Source: an uncultured Marinilabiliales bacterium
Lineage (GTDB): Bacteria > Bacteroidota > Bacteroidia > Bacteroidales > BM520
DNA: 34,039 nucleotides
NCBI GenBank assembly: GCA_937877575.1
Contig: CALFIZ010000077.1
Coordinates: forward strand, 1-34,039
Direction: 5' to 3'
Part shown: one piece after another, positions 14,477-22,768 of the stretch
How the letters are laid out: each line of letters opens with the position of its first letter
Position numbering within the stretch: position 1 is the stretch's first letter
Notes under the pieces: generated by a model
Seen by the model: only the letters and a program-made list of their open reading frames with translations
Told to the model about the DNA's origin: nothing
Database searches by the model: none
Program-made: the position numbers and the translations under genes

Positions 14477-17040
14477 TGAAACGCACAGGTAAATTCATAG
14501 TGTCGGCGGTATTCCTGCTGGTTGCTGTCACTGCCGCATTGTACTACAGCGGTGTCATCAACTGCAGGAAACAAACAGCCAAAACGGTGGTACTCAACGC
14601 CAACTGGTCATTCTCATTCGATGACAGGTGGCTCGATGCCCGTGTTCCCGGCTGTATCCACTTGGATTTGCTTGAAAACAATCTCATCCCCGACCCGTTC
14701 TTCGGGACTAACGAGGATTCAGTGGCCTGGGTCGCTGAAAAGGAATGGACTTACAGGACTTACTTCAACAAGTCGCAACTGAAAGGATATGACAACGCCG
14801 CCCTTGTGTTCGACGGCCTCGACACGTACTCCCAGGTGTTCCTGAACGGCAGTATGCTCGGTGAAACCGACAATATGTACGTCAGATGGGAATTCCCGAT
14901 TGATGCGGAATCATTGAAGGAAGAAAAAAACGAACTCATCGTGAAGTTCTTCCCGTCAAGAAGGATAGAACAGCTTAAAGAAGCTGAAAACGGTTATCCT
15001 CTTCCGGAACTTTATGCGTTCTCCCGTAAGGCTCCATACCAGTATGGCTGGGACTGGGGACCTAAACTCACCACTTGCGGAATTTGGCAGCCTGTTTATT
15101 TTGAATTGTGGAATGACTTCAAAATCATTGATTTACAGATATTCCAAAACAGTTTGTCCGACAGTCTCGCAAATGTGACGTTTCAAGTCAGAATACTTTC
15201 CGACGGCAACACCGCAGCGGATGTTGATTGCAGGATAAACGGAAGGAAAGTCAGTTTCGGTAAGATTAATCTATCATCCGGCATAAACAGCTACACGGTG
15301 AAATGCGATATCGAAAATCCTGCCCGCTGGTGGCCTGACGGTCTCGGCAAACAGACGATGTATGATGCCGAAGTCGTGGTCAGCGACAAAAAACATAAGG
15401 ACAAAGGATACTCGCGTTTCGGGTTGAGAACGATTGAACTCAGCAGGGAAAAGGATTCTGCGGGTTCGGAATTCAAGTTCACCGTCAATGGTATTCCTGT
15501 CTTTATGAAGGGCGCCAATTACATTCCGCCTGAGAGTTTCATTACAAGGATGACGGATGAAAGATACCGCGAACTGATACAGGACTGCAAGGATGCCAAT
15601 ATGAACATGCTGAGAGTGTGGGGCGGCGGACAGTATGAAAATGATGCCTTTTATCGTTGCTGCGATGAGGCGGGAATACTTGTATGGCAGGACTTTATGT
15701 TCTGCGGTTCTTTGTATCCTACTGATTCTGCAATGCTTAAATCTGTCAAGGACGAGGCTGTACATCAGATAGGCAGATTGAGAAACCATCCGTGTATTGC
15801 CTTGTGGTGCGGTAACAACGAAGTGAAGAACGGTTGGGAAGACTGGGGCTGGAAAAATTCTTACACCAACGCTCAATGTGACAGTCTCTCAGCCGGTTAT
15901 GATATTATTTTCAAACAAATTCTGCCAAACATGGTGGATTTGTTTGACAAGGGGCGTCCTTACGTCCACACATCTCCCGAATGGGGATGGGGGCACCATG
16001 AATGTGTCACAGACGGCGACTCGCACTATTGGGGTGTATGGTGGGGTGAACAGCCTTTTGAGGTCTGGAGCGAAAAAACCGGCAGATTCATGTCGGAATA
16101 CGGCTTCCAATCCTATCCGCAGCTGTCAACAATCCGGTCGTTCACCAATGAGGAAGACAGATATGTGGGCTCGGCAGCGATGAGCAAACATCAGAAACAT
16201 GTCCGCGGTACTAAAATCATAAACGATATGATGGATAAGTACTTCGGTATTCCTGACGGTTTCGACAACTACTTATATGTCAGTCAGTTGACACAGGCGT
16301 ATGGTATCGGTAATGCTCTCGAAACCCATAGAATGAAGATGCCTTACTGCATGGGTACTCTCTTCTGGCAGTTAAACGACTGCTGGCCTGTGGTCTCGTG
16401 GAGCAGCGTGGATTATTACGGCAACTGGAAGGCTTTACAATACAAAGCGAAGAAGGTTTTCGAACCTCTGATTATCGCCACTGAAATGCACCACGATAGC
16501 ATTTATATCTATCTTGTTTCCGATTTGCTCGAGGATACAATCGGTACGGTTGACATAAACATCTGCAACTTCAACGGTGAAGTTCTTCGCCATGACATGG
16601 TAGGAAATCGCGTGGCTCAAGCTAACACCTCATCGCTGGTTGTGATTTATCCTGTTAGAACCGATTTGATGGCGCAGAAAGACGATATATATGTGCATAT
16701 ATCGTATATTAATGATAATAAGATTGTTACAGATAAAATACTATATCTCGACTATCCGAAAAATCTTTCTCTTCCTCAGCCGCATGTCAATGTTGAAGTC
16801 ATGCCCGATGGGGAAATATGTAATATCAACATAACTGCAAGGACATTCGTAAAGGATTTGTATATCTATACTGACCCTTACGTAAAAGGAAGATTTTCAG
16901 ATAATTACTTTGATATGGAACCGGGTGCAAGGAAAAAAATTGTTTTTGTACCATCGGAGGGACAGCATTTCAACAAGATTTCATTCAAGGTAAAGGCCTA
17001 TAACAGCATTAACAACAATTCAGTGGAAGGAGCAAGGTGA
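14473..17040 (+). CDS. beta-mannosidase, glycoside hydrolase family 2
   Basis: Removes terminal beta-mannose from mannan or N-glycan oligosaccharides. The 855-residue protein has an N-terminal hydrophobic signal or anchor (about 7-26), a galactose-binding-like sugar-binding domain (about 38-210, with the YQYGWDWGPKL motif characteristic of beta-mannosidases), an Ig-like domain (about 215-325), a TIM barrel (about 330-670) and C-terminal beta domains. The acid/base is Glu450 (WCGNNEVKNGW) and the nucleophile Glu542 (FMSEYGFQSYP). All key residues are present. Two adjacent ATGs (14473, 14476) are possible starts; both overlap or abut the pheS stop. Its own stop overlaps the delta' start. A secreted glycosidase coupled on both sides to housekeeping genes is unusual. 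Confidence 0.92.
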   Translation: MMKRTGKFIVSAVFLLVAVTAALYYSGVINCRKQTAKTVVLNANWSFSFDDRWLDARVPGCIHLDLLENNLIPDPFFGTNEDSVAWVAEKEWTYRTYFNKSQLKGYDNAALVFDGLDTYSQVFLNGSMLGETDNMYVRWEFPIDAESLKEEKNELIVKFFPSRRIEQLKEAENGYPLPELYAFSRKAPYQYGWDWGPKLTTCGIWQPVYFELWNDFKIIDLQIFQNSLSDSLANVTFQVRILSDGNTAADVDCRINGRKVSFGKINLSSGINSYTVKCDIENPARWWPDGLGKQTMYDAEVVVSDKKHKDKGYSRFGLRTIELSREKDSAGSEFKFTVNGIPVFMKGANYIPPESFITRMTDERYRELIQDCKDANMNMLRVWGGGQYENDAFYRCCDEAGILVWQDFMFCGSLYPTDSAMLKSVKDEAVHQIGRLRNHPCIALWCGNNEVKNGWEDWGWKNSYTNAQCDSLSAGYDIIFKQILPNMVDLFDKGRPYVHTSPEWGWGHHECVTDGDSHYWGVWWGEQPFEVWSEKTGRFMSEYGFQSYPQLSTIRSFTNEEDRYVGSAAMSKHQKHVRGTKIINDMMDKYFGIPDGFDNYLYVSQLTQAYGIGNALETHRMKMPYCMGTLFWQLNDCWPVVSWSSVDYYGNWKALQYKAKKVFEPLIIATEMHHDSIYIYLVSDLLEDTIGTVDINICNFNGEVLRHDMVGNRVAQANTSSLVVIYPVRTDLMAQKDDIYVHISYINDNKIVTDKILYLDYPKNLSLPQPHVNVEVMPDGEICNINITARTFVKDLYIYTDPYVKGRFSDNYFDMEPGARKKIVFVPSEGQHFNKISFKVKAYNSINNNSVEGAR

Positions 17041-18173
17041 TGTTTTTCAAGGATATATACGGAAATACGGCTGTTAAGCATCATTTGGTCAGGATGGTGG
17101 AAGACAACAGGTTAAGTCATGCCATTCTGTTTTCAGGTCAGGAGGGAGATGCCAAACTGCAGCTTGCGATTGCATTTGCGGCATACCTCAACTGTGAGAA
17201 CCCTCATGACGGTGATGCCTGCGGCGAATGTCCGTCCTGCATTCAAATGAAAAAGCTTTCCCATCCCGAACTGCATTTTATCTTTCCTATTGCCGGTTCC
17301 GTAAAGAAATCATCGGAACCATCCAGCAGTGACCATATAGAGGAGTGGCGGGATTTCATCAACAGAACCGACGGTTTCGGGACGCTCAGCGACTGGTATG
17401 ACTCCATCGGTGTCACTACAGGTCAGGGCATAATCAATGCCAATGACTGCAATAACATTATCAGAACTTTGAGCTATACATCCTATCAGTCGAAATATAA
17501 AGTGGTGATTATATGGATGATAGAGCGTCTGTTCCATGCTGCTGCCCCAAAATTGCTGAAGATTCTCGAAGAACCGCCAGAGGATACTTTGTTCATATTG
17601 ATTACTGAAGACAGAAGTGCAATACTCGATACGATTCTGTCAAGAACGCAGACTCTCAGCATACCTGCATTTACTGCGAATGATATCAGCGGTTATCTGA
17701 AGGCAAAGTTTGACATTCCTGCTGAGGAAGCCGCCAAGTTTGCCGAGTTTTCCGACGGGAATGCCGCTATGGCAGTCAATATGGTGCTTTCGCCTGAGAC
17801 CAACAGCAACTTCTTCGACGAATTTATCCAGTGGATGAGGATATGCCTTCAGGCCGACATGCTGAAGATTCTTCCGTTTGTGGAGGATTTTTCTAAAAAC
17901 AACCGTGAAAAGGTGCTGATGTTTCTGAGGAGTTCACTTTCCCTGCTGAGACAAGCTCTTTATCTGAACACAACGGGTAAGATGTCAATACCTATACCTG
18001 AGAGTCAGATGGCGACGTTTACAAAGTTCGCGCAGTTTGTATCGCCGTCGAACATAGCCATATTCAATACTGCCATTAACCAGACAATATACAGAATAGA
18101 ACGCAATGGCTTGATTTCCCTGCTGATGACAAATTTAACCATTAATCTTTGCAGGGCTTTTAAGAAAAAATAA
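17040..18173 (+). CDS. holB: DNA polymerase III subunit delta' (clamp-loader AAA+ protein)
   Basis: Part of the clamp loader that places the sliding clamp on DNA. The 377-residue protein starts FFKDIYGN after Met, as in Bacteroidota delta'/DnaX-like proteins. It has a degenerate P-loop (GQEGDAKLQ, no GKT), a zinc module with Cys52, Cys61, Cys64 and Cys67, the sensor stretch PKLLKILEEPPEDTLFILIT and the arginine-finger LSRTQTL. The missing Walker lysine context fits delta', which does not hydrolyse ATP, rather than tau/gamma. I chose ATG 17040 over GTG 17037. The TGA stop of the mannosidase occupies 17038-17040, so the two reading frames share a base. It is 11 bp before the next gene. Confidence 0.88.
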   Translation: MFFKDIYGNTAVKHHLVRMVEDNRLSHAILFSGQEGDAKLQLAIAFAAYLNCENPHDGDACGECPSCIQMKKLSHPELHFIFPIAGSVKKSSEPSSSDHIEEWRDFINRTDGFGTLSDWYDSIGVTTGQGIINANDCNNIIRTLSYTSYQSKYKVVIIWMIERLFHAAAPKLLKILEEPPEDTLFILITEDRSAILDTILSRTQTLSIPAFTANDISGYLKAKFDIPAEEAAKFAEFSDGNAAMAVNMVLSPETNSNFFDEFIQWMRICLQADMLKILPFVEDFSKNNREKVLMFLRSSLSLLRQALYLNTTGKMSIPIPESQMATFTKFAQFVSPSNIAIFNTAINQTIYRIERNGLISLLMTNLTINLCRAFKKK

Positions 18174-18184
18174 ATACAAGACAA

Positions 18185-19297
18185 ATGGATGAAAATAAAG
18201 TTGACAGACAAGGAAACGCATTCCTAAGCCGAGGGTTTATAAAAGAACCTGAGGAGATGCAGAACAATTCACTGTGTTACAGAAGCAGTTGTTCCAAACT
18301 TGATGTCTTTGACCTTAACTATGATATTTCTGACCCTATAGGGGTTAAACAGTATCCGATATGCGAGGTGAGATTTAAAAATTCCACCAAGAATTATTAT
18401 CATGTTCCGGAAGACCTTCATTTGAAAAAAGGTGACATCGTTGCTGTGGAGTCCAATCCGGGGCATGACATCGGTGTGGTTTCAGCAGTCGGAAACATAG
18501 CTATGATGCTTCTTAAGAAGAGAGGCTTGAACGTTGATTCAGAACAAGTTAGAAAGGTTTATCGTAAAATCAGGAATAATGATATAGAGAAATGGGTCAC
18601 TGCCGTTCACAAAGAACAGTCAACCCTTGAGGAAACAAAAAAGATTATTGCAGAACTCGGGCTTGACATGAAGCTCAATGACGTTGAGTATCAGGGAGAC
18701 GGTAATAAGGCCATTTTCTATTATTCAGCCGATGACCGTGTGGATTTCCGAGAGTTAATAAAGATTCTTGCTGAACGTTTCAGAATCAGAGTTGAGATGA
18801 AACAGATAGGTATCCGTCAGGAGGCAAGCAGAATTGGTGGCATCGGTTCCTGTGGAAGAGAACTTTGCTGTGCGACGTGGATAACGAAATTCACGTCAGT
18901 GACAACAGTATGCGCAAAGGTTCAGCAACTGTCGCTCAATCCTACTAAACTCGCCGGTCAGTGCGGCAAACTGAAATGTTGCATGAACTTCGAATATGAC
19001 ATGTATGTCGATGCTTTGAAGGAATTCCCCGACAGCAATATAGTACTGAAAACTCAGGTCGGAGATGCCTCTTTCGTAAAAAGCGATGTCTTCAAAAAGC
19101 TGATGTGGTATTCATACACCAATTCAAACGACAATTCCATCATGTCAATTCCTATCGACAAGGTAAGAGAAATCATTGAGATGAACAAAAAAGGCAAACT
19201 TCCTCCTAACATCGAGGATTATGCTGAGGAAAAAGAGGAGAGAGTTGAAGATGACGGAGTGGTTACCGCTGACGACCTTACCCGTTTTGATGACTGA
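18185..19297 (+). CDS. PSP1 / RicT (YaaT)-like iron-sulfur protein
   Basis: A 370-residue PSP1-domain protein. It has an N-terminal PSP1 region (about 55-210) and the conserved Cys-rich core: GIGSCGRELCCATW (Cys223, Cys228, Cys229), Cys243 and GQCGKLKCCMNFE (Cys260, Cys265, Cys266). In Bacillus the homologue RicT/YaaT works in the Ric/Y complex, which carries Fe-S clusters and promotes RNase Y function. The Bacteroidota role is not established. The C-terminus is acidic and probably disordered (about 335-370). In my recollection the order delta'-PSP1-gldH recurs in Bacteroidota, hinting at a shared requirement rather than a known complex. It is separated from gldH by 19 bp. Confidence 0.85.
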   Translation: MDENKVDRQGNAFLSRGFIKEPEEMQNNSLCYRSSCSKLDVFDLNYDISDPIGVKQYPICEVRFKNSTKNYYHVPEDLHLKKGDIVAVESNPGHDIGVVSAVGNIAMMLLKKRGLNVDSEQVRKVYRKIRNNDIEKWVTAVHKEQSTLEETKKIIAELGLDMKLNDVEYQGDGNKAIFYYSADDRVDFRELIKILAERFRIRVEMKQIGIRQEASRIGGIGSCGRELCCATWITKFTSVTTVCAKVQQLSLNPTKLAGQCGKLKCCMNFEYDMYVDALKEFPDSNIVLKTQVGDASFVKSDVFKKLMWYSYTNSNDNSIMSIPIDKVREIIEMNKKGKLPPNIEDYAEEKEERVEDDGVVTADDLTRFDD

Positions 19298-19316
19298 TAT
19301 TCTGATAGTTGGACTT

Positions 19317-19784
19317 ATGAAAATAAAAAAACTGATACTTACTTCCGCGGTCATGATGACTATTATGCTGTTTACCTCCTGCAAACATTATGTGTGCGAC
19401 AAGTATTACAATTTTGAGAAAGGCTGGCCTATTGAGGACACTTTGCAGTACAGTTTTAATATCGATGACACGGAAGGCAGTTATAAGGTCAAATTCAACC
19501 TGCGGGTCAGTGATGAATACAAATACAGGAACATGTTCCTTTTTACTAAGACGATATTTCCAGATAATGCGCAAAAGATTGACACTCTGCAGTTTATATT
19601 GAGTGATGAGGAGGGCAATTCTTATGGTAAAGGTATATCCGCGAATAAGGAATTGGAATTTGTTATAGATGATGCTGCCCGGTTTGTCCAGCGTGGCCAT
19701 TACTCCTTCGAAGTGCTTCAAGGAATGCGTGATAACCCGCTTGAGGGCGTGAACAGTCTCGGATTTGTGATTATACAGAATTAA
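19317..19784 (+). CDS. gldH: gliding motility-associated lipoprotein GldH
   Basis: A 155-residue lipoprotein with a signal ending LFTSC (Cys22). The mature part is a beta-rich domain with YYNFEKGW, DTLQYSF and the motifs FTKTIFPDN and LEGVNSLGFVI, which resemble GldH. GldH is needed for gliding in Flavobacterium and occurs in non-gliding Bacteroidota with the type IX secretion system. The in-frame open region extends upstream to 19221, but the ATG at 19317 starts a proper lipoprotein signal and clears the ricT stop. It is followed 20 bp later by a protein with a T9SS sorting signal, consistent with a working T9SS in this organism. Confidence 0.85.
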   Translation: MKIKKLILTSAVMMTIMLFTSCKHYVCDKYYNFEKGWPIEDTLQYSFNIDDTEGSYKVKFNLRVSDEYKYRNMFLFTKTIFPDNAQKIDTLQFILSDEEGNSYGKGISANKELEFVIDDAARFVQRGHYSFEVLQGMRDNPLEGVNSLGFVIIQN

Positions 19785-19803
19785 CTTTAAAATACATTTA
19801 ATT

Positions 19804-22719
19804 ATGAAAAGATTATTCTTTGCGGTTTTGATTGCCATGACAACATTAACTGTCAGTGCACAGGGTGTCAAGACAATAAGTGACCCCGACAAGGGTCAGT
19901 TTACTGAATATGGTCAGACGACCTGTTCCCCTTCCAAGTCCTCGGCTGACGACCCGAATGTAATGTGGGTCAACAACCAACAGTATTCGATTGGCGGTCA
20001 GGTGTTTATGCCGAATAACCACAACGTGCTCACCTGTTGGGCAACCAATTATTCAAGGTTGTCATATTATCAGGGCACATCCGGTACGGTCTTTTGGGAA
20101 ATGACCTCCGAGACCAATACTATGAACGGTATGTGCAGCACCAACAAGGCAGGCACCGCCATGATAGTTCCTGAAGGTCAGAAAATATATGTGGTTGATC
20201 CTTCGACCGGAATGTCAATTAATGAAATCTCTTTCCCCGGAAGCATCAACAGATGTCTCGTTGACGAGGCAGGCACATGTATGTTTGTGGCATATACCGG
20301 TGAATCGTCATATTTTGTCACGAGATATGAACTGAATGCCAGTCAGCCTACATGGACCATTGAGACTACCTGCAACATTGTGGGATTGTCAATTCCTGCC
20401 GACGGATGCCGCTTGGCAGTAAGCTTTGCACAGGGCTACAGAGCCATCTGGATTGTCAATCCTGCAACCGGTGAGGTAATCCAGGACAACATCGGCTATT
20501 ACGACAATTCTCCGACACAGTATCCTGCACTGAGTGCCGACGGTGAATTTCTGGTATTCGGCGACTTCACCGGCAAGGCTTATCTCTACAGATGGAACGG
20601 AGAACAATATTATATGGTATGGAAGGCAAACATAGCAGGTGAAAATGCAAGCTCAACATGGGGCTGTGCAAACGCCATCTCTGCCGATGGCAGCACGATT
20701 GCAATAGGAACTCTCGACTTTGTGCCATCAGGCTATAATGGCTGCATATATGTATTCAACAACTATTCTTCTGAACCGGTATGGGTTTATACCAATGTGG
20801 GCGATGAGATAGGACAGATAGCCATAAGCGACAACGGTGATGTCATCGCCTGCGCTTCTGCGGGGCCTTTGAATCATTCCTCTGCCGACCTGTTCGTTTT
20901 CCGTAAACAATCGAATGTGCCTATGGCTGCCATCAACACTCCCGGTTCCTTTGAATATGTCGCTATTTCCGGTGACGGCAATTTTTGCGTTGCAACCGGC
21001 AAGGCTGTTCACATCCGTGAGATGGGCTACGGTGGCATGGCCTATTATCTGAACTGCGTTCCTCAAAACACCGGAACACTTGCCGGAACAGTAATCCTTG
21101 AAGGTGAATACGACTACAGTGATGTCAATGTCACGATAGCAGATGATGATTCATATTATACAAGAACATCCGCAGACGGCAGTTTCAACCTCCGTTTTAT
21201 TCCTACCGGCACATATACCGTTATATTCAGCAAACCCGGTTTCTATTCACAGACCCTCACCAATGTCCAGATTGCAAGTGGAGAGACAACATCCTGCAAT
21301 GTTGAGCTCGAGCCTGCCGGTCAGCCTATAGAAGACCTGCTGGCTTCAAAGGGTGCATACTCATATATCGATCTCCTCTGGAGCGGACAATCCAATGCAG
21401 TTGCTTATAATGTCTATCGTAAGAGCGTTGATTTTGCTCCGTTTACGGAACTGATTGCAACCGTTGAAAATGCTGAAGAATACATCGATGAAACCGTAGA
21501 GCCTAAAAAGGTTTATTATTATGCGGTTACAGCGGTGCTCTCCGATGGCGCTGAAACAGCTTATTCAAACGTCTGTGAGGGATATGTCGCCACCACCAAG
21601 ATAACAGCTGAGATAGATGTTTATCGTGGCACAGTTCCTACAATCGACGGTATCATGTCGGAGGGAGAATGGGATGATGCCTATACCGTTGACGTGTCGA
21701 ATTATGTCGGCATAACCACGTTGGGCAACGTTATACTTCATTTCAAGATGGATTCAGATTATCTCTATGTCTGCAGTGAAAACCATTGTGATACCGAATT
21801 CAATAACAATGATGGTGTCGCATTCTACATAGATGATAACAACGATGGTGTTTTCGCCGATGATGACAGTGAAGGCAACTATTGGATGTATTACGGCACC
21901 CCTTGTACAGTCCGCTATCGTCCGATTCATTCCAACGGTGGTGTCGGAACTACAATCAATCTTCCGGAAGAAATCATAGCTACGTCTCTTTCAACCGGAT
22001 ATGAAATTATCGAATTCGCCCTGCCTTTCGGTGATTCTGAAACATGGATGATAAATCCCGGTGAAAACAACAACAGCGGAATGTATCTTTTCGTCCGTGA
22101 TGCTGCGACTTCAACAATGTATGGCAAATGGCCTGCAGAAAATGACAATACGTTTACGCCTGTCGATTACGGCGTAATCAATTATGACGTTGAAAATACA
22201 GTACCTGCCCCGCCGACAAACCTTACCGTTGACAGGGAAGTCCTCAGAAGGCTCGTATATGCCCCTGTTTCATGGGATATGCCGGCAATACACGATTTCG
22301 GCCATTTCAACGTATTTGTGAATTCCGATGAACCTACTGCTCAGGTTGAGGGAACTGAAATAATCCTTGATATTGAACAGTACAATGAATACAGCGTTTA
22401 CGTTACCACGGTGGATGCTTCGGGCCAGGAATCTGAACATTCCGAGACTTTGACATTCAATACCGACGGTATAAATGAAATCACAAGCTCTTTCACCGTT
22501 TATCCAAACCCTGCAAGCACCGACATCACAGTCTCTTCCGATATTACAACCGGCGGGACAATAAAAATAGTTGACATGTCGGGAAGAATAGTCAAATCAT
22601 TGAATAGCAGTAATTTGAGCTTGGTAAGGATTCCTATTGACGATTTGGGCCAAGGTATTTATATTACTGTCATCAGTTATGACAACACTGTTGTGGTTAG
22701 AAAAATTATTGTAAAATAA
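19804..22719 (+). CDS. large secreted modular protein with T9SS sorting domain
   Basis: A 971-residue protein with a signal peptide (MKRLFFAVLIAMTTLTVSAQ). Modules inferred from sequence: a WD/PQQ-like beta-propeller (about 25-410) with repeated A-I-S-x-D/N-G-D blades (for example ALSADGEFLVFGD, AISADGSTIAIGT, AISDNGDVIACAS); a carboxypeptidase-regulatory-like domain (about 422-503); a fibronectin III domain (about 505-597); a CBM9/DOMON-like domain beginning PTIDGIMSEGEWDDAY (about 610-795); and a second FnIII (about 800-885). The end is a type A T9SS sorting domain (YPNPASTDITV, GxIKIVDMSGRIV, GIYITVI, KIIVK; about 893-971). It should be exported by T9SS and attached or released at the surface. 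No enzyme active site is seen, so binding or adhesion is a guess. It lies between gldH and the PBP1A gene. Confidence 0.85.
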   Translation: MKRLFFAVLIAMTTLTVSAQGVKTISDPDKGQFTEYGQTTCSPSKSSADDPNVMWVNNQQYSIGGQVFMPNNHNVLTCWATNYSRLSYYQGTSGTVFWEMTSETNTMNGMCSTNKAGTAMIVPEGQKIYVVDPSTGMSINEISFPGSINRCLVDEAGTCMFVAYTGESSYFVTRYELNASQPTWTIETTCNIVGLSIPADGCRLAVSFAQGYRAIWIVNPATGEVIQDNIGYYDNSPTQYPALSADGEFLVFGDFTGKAYLYRWNGEQYYMVWKANIAGENASSTWGCANAISADGSTIAIGTLDFVPSGYNGCIYVFNNYSSEPVWVYTNVGDEIGQIAISDNGDVIACASAGPLNHSSADLFVFRKQSNVPMAAINTPGSFEYVAISGDGNFCVATGKAVHIREMGYGGMAYYLNCVPQNTGTLAGTVILEGEYDYSDVNVTIADDDSYYTRTSADGSFNLRFIPTGTYTVIFSKPGFYSQTLTNVQIASGETTSCNVELEPAGQPIEDLLASKGAYSYIDLLWSGQSNAVAYNVYRKSVDFAPFTELIATVENAEEYIDETVEPKKVYYYAVTAVLSDGAETAYSNVCEGYVATTKITAEIDVYRGTVPTIDGIMSEGEWDDAYTVDVSNYVGITTLGNVILHFKMDSDYLYVCSENHCDTEFNNNDGVAFYIDDNNDGVFADDDSEGNYWMYYGTPCTVRYRPIHSNGGVGTTINLPEEIIATSLSTGYEIIEFALPFGDSETWMINPGENNNSGMYLFVRDAATSTMYGKWPAENDNTFTPVDYGVINYDVENTVPAPPTNLTVDREVLRRLVYAPVSWDMPAIHDFGHFNVFVNSDEPTAQVEGTEIILDIEQYNEYSVYVTTVDASGQESEHSETLTFNTDGINEITSSFTVYPNPASTDITVSSDITTGGTIKIVDMSGRIVKSLNSSNLSLVRIPIDDLGQGIYITVISYDNTVVVRKIIVK

Positions 22720-22768
22720 TTTGAATAATCTCTCGTTAACTACTTGTCAAGCAATTAAAAGTGGATAA

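Noticed and set aside
15274..15876. 200-codon minus-strand open frame within the beta-mannosidase gene
   Set aside because: Antisense shadow of a well-supported GH2 gene.
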